From NCBI RefSeq assembly GCF_900605495.1, contig NZ_LR027603.1, positions 372,001 to 436,000 on the forward strand: a DNA stretch of 64,000 nt, read 5' to 3'. The translations under genes and the position numbers were made by a program. Below the pieces are notes generated by a model. That model was not told where the DNA came from, ran no database searches, and worked only from the letters and a program-made list of their open reading frames with translations. Shown here in pieces: positions 26,378 to 36,300 of the stretch (positions within the stretch are counted from its first letter, which is position 1; the number at the start of each line of letters is the position of its first letter). Source of the stretch: Bacilliculturomica massiliensis (GTDB lineage: Bacteria > Bacillota > Clostridia > Peptostreptococcales > Anaerovoracaceae).

Positions 26378-27163
26378 ATGAGTTTATACTTTGACAGCAT
26401 TTCGGACGCCGGCGACAGGCGTCAGGTAAATCAGGACAGCCTGTTTTGCGCCAGCGGGATTGTAGGCGGCGTCCGGGCCGGTCTTTTTGTAGTTGCGGAC
26501 GGTATGGGCGGGTTGTCTTATGGAGAGACGGTGAGCAGGTATATCACCGATCAATTTGCCAGGTGGTGGCGTGAGGATCTGCCGTCAGCGGCAGAAACAC
26601 ATCAGGCCGATGGGGAAAGCCTGAACGAGCTGCTGGAACAGGAGGTCTGGGACGTCAACAATCGCGTAAATGAATTCTGCAGCCAAAACGGAGAAAAATC
26701 TGGTTCTACATTATCACTGCTTTTAATTTACGGCGGTGCGTATTTTATCAAAAACGTGGGGGACAGCAGAGTATATCTGATGCGGAGAAGAAAGCTGACG
26801 CGCCTGACAGAAGACCAGTCCCTGGTAGCTCAGATGGTCCGCGAGGGCGTGCTGCAGCAGGCGGAAGCTGCTGCCTGTGAAAAGAAAAACGTGCTGACCA
26901 TGTGCATTGGGGTCGCGTCCAGCGTAAAGATTTTTACATCGGAGGGCATCGCAAAGAAAGACGATATCTTTCTGCTGTGCAGCGACGGGCTGCATCATTG
27001 CCTGACTGATGAGCAGCTAAGAGACGGCCTGTTGGATGGGAAGAACTGCGGCGATCAGGCGGAACGGCTGCGGAGGCTGATCCCTGACGGAGCGGCAGGG
27101 GACAACGTTACGGCAATTGTAGTGAACTGCGGCAAAAAAGCACTGTTTGGAAAGAATGATTAG
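26378..27163 (+). CDS. PP2C-family protein serine/threonine phosphatase
   Basis: A 261-residue cytosolic phosphatase. The metal-binding motifs are present: SDAGDRRQVNQDS near residue 8, VVADGMGG near 40, and CSDGLHHCL and GDNVTAIVV towards the C-terminus. The length and layout match stand-alone bacterial PP2C enzymes such as Stp/PrpC. It is adjacent to the kinase gene and presumably reverses its phosphorylations. ATG 26378 or GTG 26372 could be the start; neither has a strong ribosome binding site. Confidence 0.9.
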   Translation: MSLYFDSISDAGDRRQVNQDSLFCASGIVGGVRAGLFVVADGMGGLSYGETVSRYITDQFARWWREDLPSAAETHQADGESLNELLEQEVWDVNNRVNEFCSQNGEKSGSTLSLLLIYGGAYFIKNVGDSRVYLMRRRKLTRLTEDQSLVAQMVREGVLQQAEAAACEKKNVLTMCIGVASSVKIFTSEGIAKKDDIFLLCSDGLHHCLTDEQLRDGLLDGKNCGDQAERLRRLIPDGAAGDNVTAIVVNCGKKALFGKND

Positions 27164-27182
27164 CAGTGAATGAGGTGGAAGA

Positions 27183-29363
27183 ATGATCGGGAAAGATACA
27201 GTACTGAACGGTACGTACCGGATCCTTGAAGAGATCGGTTCCGGCGGGGGAGGTATTGTCTATAAAGCCTATCACGAGAGGCTCAAGACAACCGTTGTTC
27301 TGAAGCGGATCAAGGAGAATGTAAAAGGGATCCTTGAAAGTCGTACGGAAGTCGACATATTAAAGAACATCAAGCATACATACCTGCCCCGGGTTTATGA
27401 TTTTCTGGAGCTTGAGGGGGAAATCTTCACGGTCATGGACTATATTCCGGGCAAAAGCATGGCGCAGATGCTGGCGGAACAAGGCGCGTTTCCACAGAAG
27501 CAGGTCCTGGGATGGGCGGAACAGCTGGCGGAAGCGTTGGCCTATCTGCATGGACAATCGCCGCCGGTGATACACAGCGACATTAAGCCAGCGAATATCA
27601 TGCTGACGCCGGAAGGAAACATATGTCTGATCGACTTTAATGTTTCCCTGGCCTTTGATCGCAATATGCGGACGTCCACAGGCGTCAGCGGAGGTTACTC
27701 CCCGCCGGAGCAGTATCGAACGGTGACAAGCTACCGATCCTTTACTGTTTTCGGAAAAAGGAGGGAAAGTGCAGCCCGTACGGCAGATATGATGGGAGCC
27801 GCTGAGACGGAGCTTATGACCGGTGTTGGGGAAACCGGCTTCATGAGCGATGAGACAGAGATGATGAGTCCGGAAGCGACGCCCACGGTCAGCATGGTGG
27901 AGAGTCTCATCGGAAGCGGTGTGGACGAGCGGTCGGATATTTACAGCCTGGGAGCCACGCTGTATCATCTGCTGACCGGGAATAAGCCGCCGGCGGATTT
28001 TGAACGCGGAACATCAGTTGAAGAATGCGGCGTGGCTGTGAGCGAAGGCTTCGCTCATATTCTGAATAAAATGATGGAACTGGACCCCGACAGAAGATAC
28101 CAGAATGGCGCGGAGGCGCTGTACGCGCTTCGGCATATTTACGAGCTGGATTCCGAATATAAAGCTTATTATAAAAAACGCAGAAATCGAAGGGTGAGTC
28201 TGGCCATTTTATATACCGTGTCCGTGGCCCTGGCGGTGGGCGGGGCTTTGACCGTACAAAAAGAAAAAAACACAGCATACAACCGACAGCTGGTGACTGC
28301 TGTTTCCTATATGGAAGCAGGAGAGTTTCAGCTGTCACAGGAAAGGATCGAGGAGGCGCGGTCGCTGCTGCCCCGCAGGATCGACGCTTACTGCCGGGAG
28401 CTTCAGCTGTATTATGCAAGAGAAGATTTCGACATATGCGTTACATATGGAAGGGATCTGATTAATAATCCGGAGTACCGGGTTCGGGATGCAAGTGATG
28501 AATATCTGCTGGGAGATATTTTTTACATCGTCGGAAACGCGTATTTAGAGAAAGATGATTTTGCAAACGCTGTGAACTGCTTTAAAGAGGCGGTGGAACT
28601 GAATCAGAATAATAGTCTGTATTACCGGGATTATGCAATTGCAGAGGCAAAGATGGGCGACGATGCTGAAGCAAAGGAAATTTTGGATGACGCGATCTTG
28701 CTTGGATTAAGAGAAGATTCTATTTACATGGTGAGAGCAGAGATCGCCTTTGCCAGGCGGGATTACGAGGAGGCGGAGACCTGTTTTCAGAAAGCCGTGG
28801 CCACGGCGGGCAGCGATTCGCTCAGAAGGCGGGCTGTACTGCTGTGTGCAAAGATGTACAAGAATTGGGGCAATGCGTATATCGACCGGGAAATATCTCT
28901 TCTGGAGCAGGAAGAAAATCAGCAGGGAACGTCCTCTCTGGTGGTATCGGAACGTCTGGGTGACGCCTACGCCAGAAAGGCAAAGTGCCTGGGCGGCTCC
29001 CAGGAGTACTATCGGCGGGCTTTAAATCAGTTTGAACAGGTTTACGCGGGGGGGATGGTTACCTATCAAGTTGAGGAGAACATCGCTGTGTTGCAGGAGC
29101 AGCTAAACGAGATCGAGGCGGCGGAACGGACGCTGCAGGATATGCTGAAACGATATCCGAAGGAGTACAGGGTTTATAAGCGGCTTGCGTTTTTGGAGGC
29201 CGATCGGCAGCAGCGGCGCGCCAATCAGCAGCGATCCTACGAGCAGATGAGAAGCTATTATGGGAAGGCAGTGCAGCTTTACGAACAGCAGGATGCGGAA
29301 GACGGTGAAATGCAGATGCTGGGAAATATGCTGCGTGAGTTGGAAGCCGGCGGCTGGTTTTAG
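27183..29363 (+). CDS. Membrane Ser/Thr protein kinase with C-terminal TPRs
   Basis: A 726-residue kinase. The catalytic domain (about 10-325) has a glycine loop GSGGGGIVYKA, the ATP-binding Lys in VVLKRI, a catalytic loop HSDIKPANI (a non-RD form) and DFN in place of DFG near residue 150, with SPPEQY in the activation region. An insertion of about 70 residues separates SPPEQY from DERSDIYSLG. One membrane helix lies near 340-357 and is followed by several tetratricopeptide repeats to the end, with no PASTA domains. With the PP2C and FHA proteins it forms a complete phospho-signalling set. Activity seems likely but the motif changes leave some doubt. Confidence 0.87.
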   Translation: MIGKDTVLNGTYRILEEIGSGGGGIVYKAYHERLKTTVVLKRIKENVKGILESRTEVDILKNIKHTYLPRVYDFLELEGEIFTVMDYIPGKSMAQMLAEQGAFPQKQVLGWAEQLAEALAYLHGQSPPVIHSDIKPANIMLTPEGNICLIDFNVSLAFDRNMRTSTGVSGGYSPPEQYRTVTSYRSFTVFGKRRESAARTADMMGAAETELMTGVGETGFMSDETEMMSPEATPTVSMVESLIGSGVDERSDIYSLGATLYHLLTGNKPPADFERGTSVEECGVAVSEGFAHILNKMMELDPDRRYQNGAEALYALRHIYELDSEYKAYYKKRRNRRVSLAILYTVSVALAVGGALTVQKEKNTAYNRQLVTAVSYMEAGEFQLSQERIEEARSLLPRRIDAYCRELQLYYAREDFDICVTYGRDLINNPEYRVRDASDEYLLGDIFYIVGNAYLEKDDFANAVNCFKEAVELNQNNSLYYRDYAIAEAKMGDDAEAKEILDDAILLGLREDSIYMVRAEIAFARRDYEEAETCFQKAVATAGSDSLRRRAVLLCAKMYKNWGNAYIDREISLLEQEENQQGTSSLVVSERLGDAYARKAKCLGGSQEYYRRALNQFEQVYAGGMVTYQVEENIAVLQEQLNEIEAAERTLQDMLKRYPKEYRVYKRLAFLEADRQQRRANQQRSYEQMRSYYGKAVQLYEQQDAEDGEMQMLGNMLRELEAGGWF

Positions 29364-29377
29364 GGAGGCAGGATCTT

Positions 29378-29512
29378 ATGTCCACAGGAATGTTGATGAT
29401 GGCGGGAGCGGCGGCACTTTTCGCACTGGCGGCGATCCTGTCAATTGCGAGCGCGGTGCATAGCCGCCGCGGGAAAAGGAAACTTGAGGAATATTTGAGG
29501 CGGGAGTATTGA
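29378..29512 (+). CDS. Small single-pass membrane protein (44 aa)
   Basis: A short frame with AGGGAGG upstream of ATG 29378. It encodes a hydrophobic helix rich in Ala, Leu and Met (residues 5-28) followed by a basic, highly charged tail (SRRGKRKLEEYLRREY). Its stop overlaps the TTG start of the next gene (TTGA at 29509-29512), so the two are probably co-translated. No family is recognised. It could be a small subunit or stabiliser of the membrane complex. Confidence 0.65.
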   Translation: MSTGMLMMAGAAALFALAAILSIASAVHSRRGKRKLEEYLRREY

Positions 29513-30060
29513 ACATTTTGGTACAAACATATGTGGTCAGCGGGCTGGCGGCGGCAGTTTCTCTGGCGGCGGCATGGTCAGATCTGAAATACCGGCGGAT
29601 CCCCAATAAACTGACGTTTTCGAACATGGCACTTGGATTGCTGCTCAATCTGAGCTTTTTCGGGTTTGAAGGGCTTTTGGACAGTGCGGCGGGAACGGCG
29701 GCAGGCTTCGTAACGATCGCTTTTTATATGGCGGGGATGCTGGGAGCCGGTGATGTGAAGCTTTTTATGGCGGTGGGCGCGCTTCTTGGCTGGCGTCTGG
29801 TCCTGACGTCTATTTTGGCAGCTGTTCTTTTCGGTGGATCGGCGGCCGCTGTGACGCTGGCGCGGAGAAAAAATGGAAGGGCGAGATTTGCACATCTGTA
29901 CCGCTACATTTGGCATACAGCGGCAACGCACAGATTAGCGCCCTATGAAAAGATAGATGGAGAAAGCGACGCTTATTTCAGCTTCGGATGCTGTATAGCG
30001 GCAGGAGTCCTTCTGGTGATCTGTCTGGATCTGAGCGGGAGGCTTACGCTGGTGTTTTGA
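29509..30060 (+). CDS. Second A24-family prepilin peptidase
   Basis: A 183-residue multi-pass membrane protein with the two aspartate motifs DLKYRRIPN and GAGDVKLF, so it is a predicted active prepilin peptidase. It is shorter than the peptidase at 23948. It starts with TTG, preceded by GGCGGGAG, overlapping the 44-residue gene. Two peptidases in one locus could mean distinct substrates, for example Flp versus the TadE-like pseudopilins. Confidence 0.85.
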   Translation: MNILVQTYVVSGLAAAVSLAAAWSDLKYRRIPNKLTFSNMALGLLLNLSFFGFEGLLDSAAGTAAGFVTIAFYMAGMLGAGDVKLFMAVGALLGWRLVLTSILAAVLFGGSAAAVTLARRKNGRARFAHLYRYIWHTAATHRLAPYEKIDGESDAYFSFGCCIAAGVLLVICLDLSGRLTLVF

Positions 30061-30082
30061 AGAGAAAGTGGGTGGATGGGAA

Positions 30083-30664
30083 ATGGAAGACGAGGATAGC
30101 AGGATGACGGATAAGTCGATACAGGTGATCCTTGGTGATATTACAAAATGTAAGGCAGATGCAGTGGTAAACGCGGCGAACACGACTTTGCTGGGCGGCC
30201 TGGGCGTAGATGGAGCCATTCACAGAGCGGCGGGCATGGGATTGTTCTGGGAATGTCTGAGACTGGGAGGATGCAAAATTGGACAGGCCAGGATAACCGG
30301 CGGACATCGGCTGCCTGCAGAATTTATCATTCACACGCCGGGGCCGAAGTGGAAGGGAGGGCGGCGGGGAGAGGTGCTTCTGCTGGAGAGCTGCTATCGT
30401 TCCAGTCTTGCTCTGGCGGAAGAGCATGGCTGCCGTTCCGTGGCATTTCCATCGATCAGCACGGGCAGTTATCATTTCCCGCTGGATCAGGCGGCGGAGA
30501 TTGCTGTCAGAGCGATCTCTGAGTTTTTACAATGCTCCAGGTATGTGAAAGAGGTGAGGATGGTCTGTTTTGATCCAGTCGCCGAACGGGCGTATCGGGA
30601 GGCGCTGAAGAAAAGAAATTCAAAGGAGGAGCAAGTGCATGGCAGATGTATTAGGAAAGCTTAA
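30083..30664 (+). CDS. Macrodomain protein (ADP-ribose / O-acetyl-ADP-ribose hydrolase-like)
   Basis: A 193-residue single-domain protein. The ligand-binding segment reads NAANTTLLGGLGVDGAIH, matching YmdB/MacroD enzymes except for Leu in the GGGGVDG loop; SISTGSYHFP is the second loop. Such proteins bind ADP-ribose and can remove it from proteins or hydrolyse O-acetyl-ADP-ribose. It lies inside the pilus-signalling operon and its 3' end overlaps the zinc-ribbon gene by 26 nt. No ADP-ribosyltransferase is seen nearby. Starts at 30083 or 30104 are possible. Confidence 0.87.
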   Translation: MEDEDSRMTDKSIQVILGDITKCKADAVVNAANTTLLGGLGVDGAIHRAAGMGLFWECLRLGGCKIGQARITGGHRLPAEFIIHTPGPKWKGGRRGEVLLLESCYRSSLALAEEHGCRSVAFPSISTGSYHFPLDQAAEIAVRAISEFLQCSRYVKEVRMVCFDPVAERAYREALKKRNSKEEQVHGRCIRKA

Positions 30665-31229
30665 AAATTCATTCGACAAAAGTATCGCGGCAGTGAGTAT
30701 CAAATCCAATGAATTTGTGGAGGTGACAAAAGCGAAAACACAGATCGCAAATTTGCAGGAGGAGCTGGATAAGCAGGAGAAAATACTGGGACGAGCTGTA
30801 TATAAGCAATGGGAAAGCAAGACGTCCGAACCGGCTGCGATTGAGGAAATATGTGAAGAAATACAGAAAAATAAAAGCTCTATTTACGTGTTGATGAAAG
30901 AGATCGACAGGATGCAGCAGGAAAATAAGAGCATTCTGGGGGTCGAGACTGTCGCCTGCCCGGCCTGCGGTTCAATGAACAAGCCGGGAGCTAAATTCTG
31001 CACAGAATGTGGATTGAAATTTGAATCGGAGGATAAGGTGAAATGTCCGCACTGCGGAAGCGCAGTCAAGCCAGGCGCCCGGTTCTGCGCGGAATGCGGA
31101 GGAGAAATCGAACGGGAGAAGGCTCCGGATCACGGGGAAGCAGCAGGCCCGGATCTTGTAATCTGTGAATGTGGACAGGAGCTGCCGGCAGATGCAAAGT
31201 TTTGCGGCGTATGCGGGAGACAGCTTTAG
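30639..31229 (+). CDS. Coiled-coil protein with three zinc ribbons
   Basis: A 196-residue soluble protein. Residues 1-100 are charged and helical, probably a coiled coil; after that come three CxxC-type zinc ribbons, CPACG...CTECG, CPHCG...CAECG and CECG...CGVCG. GGAGGAG precedes ATG, and the gene overlaps the macrodomain gene. Zinc ribbons of this type usually mediate protein contacts. No enzyme activity is evident. Confidence 0.75.
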   Translation: MADVLGKLKNSFDKSIAAVSIKSNEFVEVTKAKTQIANLQEELDKQEKILGRAVYKQWESKTSEPAAIEEICEEIQKNKSSIYVLMKEIDRMQQENKSILGVETVACPACGSMNKPGAKFCTECGLKFESEDKVKCPHCGSAVKPGARFCAECGGEIEREKAPDHGEAAGPDLVICECGQELPADAKFCGVCGRQL

Positions 31230-31251
31230 AAATGAAAGGAGGCAGAGACAG

Positions 31252-33324
31252 ATGAAATGTAGAGTGTGCGGAAATGAAATTGAGGAAAACGCGAAGTTTT
31301 GCGACAGCTGCGGCGCTAAAGTAGAGTGGGATCAGGCGGAGACAGCAGAACCTACGGAATTGATCCTTACAGACAATTTGCCGGAAGCTGCCTGGGACGA
31401 GGAGGCGGAGGAGATCGATATCTACACTCCGGTGCTTCCGTGGTTTCGGAATAAAAAAATAATCTTCGGCATTTTAGGCTTGATTCTCATTGCCCTGGCA
31501 GTTATCTTTGCTCTCAGGAGTACGGCGGAAAAAGGCGAATCCGGAGAGCCGCTGATCTATTTTAAAGACAATGGATATTATTTCTATTTCAACGGGATGG
31601 AAGCCCCGCTCAACATAGCGGAAGACATGATGGAAGACGCCGATGATGCTGATGACAGCTCTGCATATGGAAGCGGCTTGTTTAAAAGGACTGCGGATGG
31701 AAAGGGAATCTATTATTTGACTGATTTCAATACGGTAGATAGAACAGGGAAGCTATACTACAAAGAGTTGGCGCAGATAAGAAAGAGCGAGAAGAAAGGG
31801 GAGACGTACGAGGGAGAGAGAATAGCCTCCAATGTATCCAGCGTCAACTGGAGTCTCACCTCTGATCAGAAGCTGTTCTATATGAAGGATTTTCAGAGTG
31901 ATGATTATGGCTGGGGTAGCGGGACACTTTATTATTATAATGGAAAGGAAGAAGTTAAAATTGCAAAAGACGTGCGTTACTATGAATATTGCAGCGGGAT
32001 TCTGATCTTTCAAACAGTTGATATGGACACGGAGGAGTCCGTATTGTACCGGCAGGATTTAGACGGCGGAGCGGAGAAGGAAAAGATAGCGAAGGATGTG
32101 CGGTCATACCACTGTCTGGGCCAAAAATCGGACACGATCTTGTATGTGGATGTTGATTACAATTTGTATAAAAAAGCGATGGGAAAGGATAAGGAGAAGA
32201 TCGCGTCACACGCAGATATTATAAGCCGTTGCGATGAATATGCGTACTACTTGGTGGCAAAGGAGGACAAGGAATTCTCCCTTTATGATTATGTGGAGGA
32301 TGATATGCTGACAGCGGATCAGTCGGTGACAGAACCGGATATCGCCGACTACCAGACCGAGGAATGGCAGGACGGCTGGTTCGGAGGATATTACAGCACC
32401 GTGACCGACTGGGACAGTTATTATGCGGCGCAGGACGTGTATGAGGAAAAGGAAGACAGGGATTATATCCGTGAGAATCTGAAGTCCGATACTTGGAAGA
32501 ATGTAATCTGCAGTCTATACTGCTATGTAGATGGCAAGGCGATATTAATCTGTGAGGGAGTCGGAGACTATGATGAGATCACGGATGAATTTAATAATGG
32601 AAGGGGAGTACTGTATCAGAAAAAGGACAGTAAAGCTCCGGGAAAGGTCGTGAAGTTGTCGGAACTGGAAAGTTCTTATGATGTGTATGATTATCTGGAC
32701 AGGCCGGGGAAGATGGACGGACCGGTCTACGCCAGTCTTTTTGGTCAGGGTGAAAATACAGTGACGGAAGGCGGGAAAATGCCGAGTTATGCTTATCTGT
32801 GCAGAGAGGAACAGCTGAATTATCTGATATATGATGAAGAAGATTACTCGAATTCGAAAGGCGCCTTGTATCAATGCGCCGTTTTAAAGGATGGAAGTCT
32901 CGGAGCTCCATCAAAGGCGGATGACGATGTTGACTACAAGGTGTGCATAGAAAATAATATACTGTTTTATTTTAAAGATATGGATTCTAATGACCATGGA
33001 ACTTTGTGCTATTTAGACGGGGGAAAACCGGTCAAGGTGGATGATGATGTGAGTTGGTGGGAACTAGACTTTCATTCCAACGGAGACATCCTCTATTTAA
33101 AAGATTACAACAGTGAAAAAAAGGAAGGAACACTATATTGTATATCCAAAGGTAAAAAAACAAAGATAGCAGATGACGTGAGTCAGATGCAGTTTTATCA
33201 GGATCAGATCTATTATGTACAGGATTTCAGTTCCACGAAGGAAACAGGCGATCTGTATCATTACATAAGCGAAGATGAAAAAACATTGATCGATGAGGAC
33301 GTTGTGTATTTCAGAGGGAATTAA
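31252..33324 (+). CDS. Zinc-ribbon membrane protein with a propeller-like extracellular domain
   Basis: A 690-residue protein. It begins with a zinc ribbon (CRVCG...CDSCG), an acidic linker and one membrane helix near residues 75-95. The large remainder is rich in Tyr, Asp and Lys and contains repeated units of the form YYLxD...GKLYYK and ILYLKDYNS, which suggest a beta-propeller like the DUF5050 group. The zinc ribbon would be cytoplasmic and the propeller outside. AAAGGAGG lies before ATG 31252; longer starts overlap the previous gene. Confidence 0.75.
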   Translation: MKCRVCGNEIEENAKFCDSCGAKVEWDQAETAEPTELILTDNLPEAAWDEEAEEIDIYTPVLPWFRNKKIIFGILGLILIALAVIFALRSTAEKGESGEPLIYFKDNGYYFYFNGMEAPLNIAEDMMEDADDADDSSAYGSGLFKRTADGKGIYYLTDFNTVDRTGKLYYKELAQIRKSEKKGETYEGERIASNVSSVNWSLTSDQKLFYMKDFQSDDYGWGSGTLYYYNGKEEVKIAKDVRYYEYCSGILIFQTVDMDTEESVLYRQDLDGGAEKEKIAKDVRSYHCLGQKSDTILYVDVDYNLYKKAMGKDKEKIASHADIISRCDEYAYYLVAKEDKEFSLYDYVEDDMLTADQSVTEPDIADYQTEEWQDGWFGGYYSTVTDWDSYYAAQDVYEEKEDRDYIRENLKSDTWKNVICSLYCYVDGKAILICEGVGDYDEITDEFNNGRGVLYQKKDSKAPGKVVKLSELESSYDVYDYLDRPGKMDGPVYASLFGQGENTVTEGGKMPSYAYLCREEQLNYLIYDEEDYSNSKGALYQCAVLKDGSLGAPSKADDDVDYKVCIENNILFYFKDMDSNDHGTLCYLDGGKPVKVDDDVSWWELDFHSNGDILYLKDYNSEKKEGTLYCISKGKKTKIADDVSQMQFYQDQIYYVQDFSSTKETGDLYHYISEDEKTLIDEDVVYFRGN

Positions 33325-33339
33325 TATAACGGAGCGGCT

Positions 33340-36300
33340 ATGAAGTGTAAAAAATGCGGGGCGGAGCTTCAAGAGGGGTTTGCTTTCTGTCTGCAGTGCG
33401 GAGAAAAGATCGACGACATGTCTGCTGCTGCGGAGAAAGAAGAGAAAAGAGAAGCTGTCGGATCGGCTGAAGCGGACCGGGATGGATCGGAAGATAAAAG
33501 ACCGGAGGGAGAGCAGACGCCGAAGGGAATGCAAAGTCCGGAGGAAGTACAAAGGCCGGAAAAATCCCAGAAGCCGGCGGACTATAAAAAGAGGAAGCGG
33601 CGCAATCTGCTGATTCTGGCGCTGGCGGCTTTAGTTTTGTTGTGCGCTTCTGCCGGCGCGTATTTCTGGTTTGCAGTGGACCCGCCCCGCAGGTTCCGGG
33701 AACAGATGGATCTCGGGAATCGCTTTTTACAGGAAAATCAATATGAGGAGGCGGTGGTAGCGTTCGAAAAAGCGATCCGCCTGGACCCGAAGGCTCCGGA
33801 GCCGGAGATCATGCTGGCAGAGGCTTATATCGGATTGGAAAATGGAGACAGAGCGCTTGAAGCTCTGCAGAACGCAGAGGTGAAGCTGGAGTTTGTGGAA
33901 GCAGATGAACAAAACCGCCTGCGGGAGCTGATGCGCGGCTCTGCAGTCAAGTTGGTATTGATTCTGCCTCGCAGCACGGAATTTCTGGATTCCCTGTTGG
34001 GCGCGTCCATGACAATCGAAGACGTGGTGACAAATGCATATCCCAATGTGTCTCTGATCGTGAACTGCAGAGATTTTGCGGAGGAGCCAAGTCGTTCGAT
34101 GTTCGTGGTTCGGGAAGACGGAGAGCGCAAACAGATCGCTGATGCGGCGCCGGGAGAAGACGGCACTGTGGTTTTGAGCTACAAAACGGAGCCGGGCGAC
34201 TCCGGGCAAGAACGCAATATCGAATTGGAGTACAAGGGGAAGCAGACTGTTGCCGGAGCGGAGCGGTCCTATTTTACGCCGGAGCTGCAGGAGGCGGAGA
34301 TCAGGCTGGAACAGGTAGACGTCTCTGATTATCCCACCGTACGCCTTTACTATCAGGTAACAGATCCGGAGACGAAGGCTCCGGTGGAGGGATTGAGCAA
34401 AAACGATTTCACATTGTCAGAACTGTCCGGCGGAAAGCAGCTGACAAAGGAGATCAAGAATGTCATGCAGCTGGAAAATACGTCGGGGTTGAATGTGGAA
34501 ATCGTCGCAGATGTAAGCGGAAGTATGTCGGGAGATAAGATGACTACGCTCAAGCGTGTGACAGGAGAGTTTTCCGCGTCCTTGCAATATGGGGCGGGAG
34601 ACAGGCTGGAGCTCATGGCCTTCGACGATTCCATCTATCAGATATGCAGCTTTACTTCCGACATCGACCTGATCCAGCAATGTATCGACGGTATGACGAC
34701 CGGCGGCTCGACGGCTTTTTATGACGCAGTCATCGCGGCCTCCAACCGGGTGATGCTGCAGAGCGGAGCCCGCTGTCTGATCGCATTTACAGACGGCGGA
34801 GACAATGCCAGTCATGTGTCTGTACAGGAGGCGACCAAATATGCGAAGGACTATTCGCTGCCTTTGTTTATTATCGGGATCGGAGGCGGAATTGACGAAG
34901 ATACGTTAAAACAGATGGCGGAACAGACCGGAGGATTTTATCGTCATGCCAGCGACGTAAAGGATCTGGATAAAATATATGAAAAGATCTACACGGAACG
35001 CAAAAAACTGTATATGGTGGAATACGAGACGGACGCAGCCCAGCAGCAGGCGGATGAGCGCAGCGTCGTTCTGAACCTGGAAGTCCCGGGCCGATATGAG
35101 GGCGCGGCCAGCAATACATATGTTCCGCGGACGGCAGAAGCAGGGGAAAGCAACATCGAAGTGATTAATCTGCAGGAGACATTAGCGGCGCAGGCGGAAG
35201 CCGTGGAGGACAGCAAATCGAATATCGTATTGGACTTTGCTGTGATCAAAGGTTTCACTGAAACGCAGGAATTCATGGACTATCTGGAAAGCGCCCTGGC
35301 GTCCATCGGAAGCGGAGCGGTCAACGACGCGGGGAAAAGTGACATTGCAACCTACATCGAGTACGCCATATCACAATCCTCCCGGGGCACGCTGGAAGCC
35401 AAAAGCAACAAGGTAGTGCTGTCTGCGGAAAATACGGAATCGATCTTTGCCGAAACGGAAAGAGTCCGCGCCGCCTTTGAGGAATTGCTGGCAGATTATC
35501 ATATTTTCCTCAACAAGGAGCTGAAAACAAGAGCCAGGGCTGATGTTTTGGAACTGGATCTCAATAAGCCGGTGATCATTGTCATGGAAGAAACGCTGCC
35601 CGGCAGTATGGGCAATACAGACGAGCTGCTCCTGCTGATCGGAGATAACAGGAGAACAGTCAGAATAACTGGCAGCGGCGCATTGAAGCTCCTGGAACGG
35701 GCAGGTATGCTGGTCCAGCTGGACTATCTGGATGAAGGCGTACAAGTCAGCTTTGCGGATGAAAAAGGACATGCGATCGAACAGGCGCAGGCGGATATCG
35801 CAGTCAGTTTGCCGGCGGAAAATGCAATCGCTACCGTCTTTGTCACAAGGGAAGGCTACAGCGATAACTGGGGAGGACAGTACGACGAGGCAAACCAATC
35901 CATTGAGTTTTACACCAGCTATTCCGGCGACTATAAGGTGCTGGAAAATGAGATGGAGATTTCTGATATAGGCGATTTGGACAGGTCCGTACAGCAGGCG
36001 GTCAGATTTATGCTTTCCAAAGGATATTTTGGCATGGAGGAAGATCGCTTCCGCCCATCGGATGATCTGATCCGGTATGAGTTTACAGAGGTGCTGGTCA
36101 GAATGTTCTTTGCGTTGGAGCATGGGTTGGAGACCGGGTTTATCGATGTTCCTTCGGACAGCGCCTATTACAATTTTGTGGCTTCAGCGGAACAGGATCA
36201 GATCGTATCCGGCTATGAAGATCAGACCTTCCGGGGCGGCAATACCATAACGCGGGAAGAGATGATCGCCTTATGCGCCCGGACCCTGTCCGAGAAGAAG

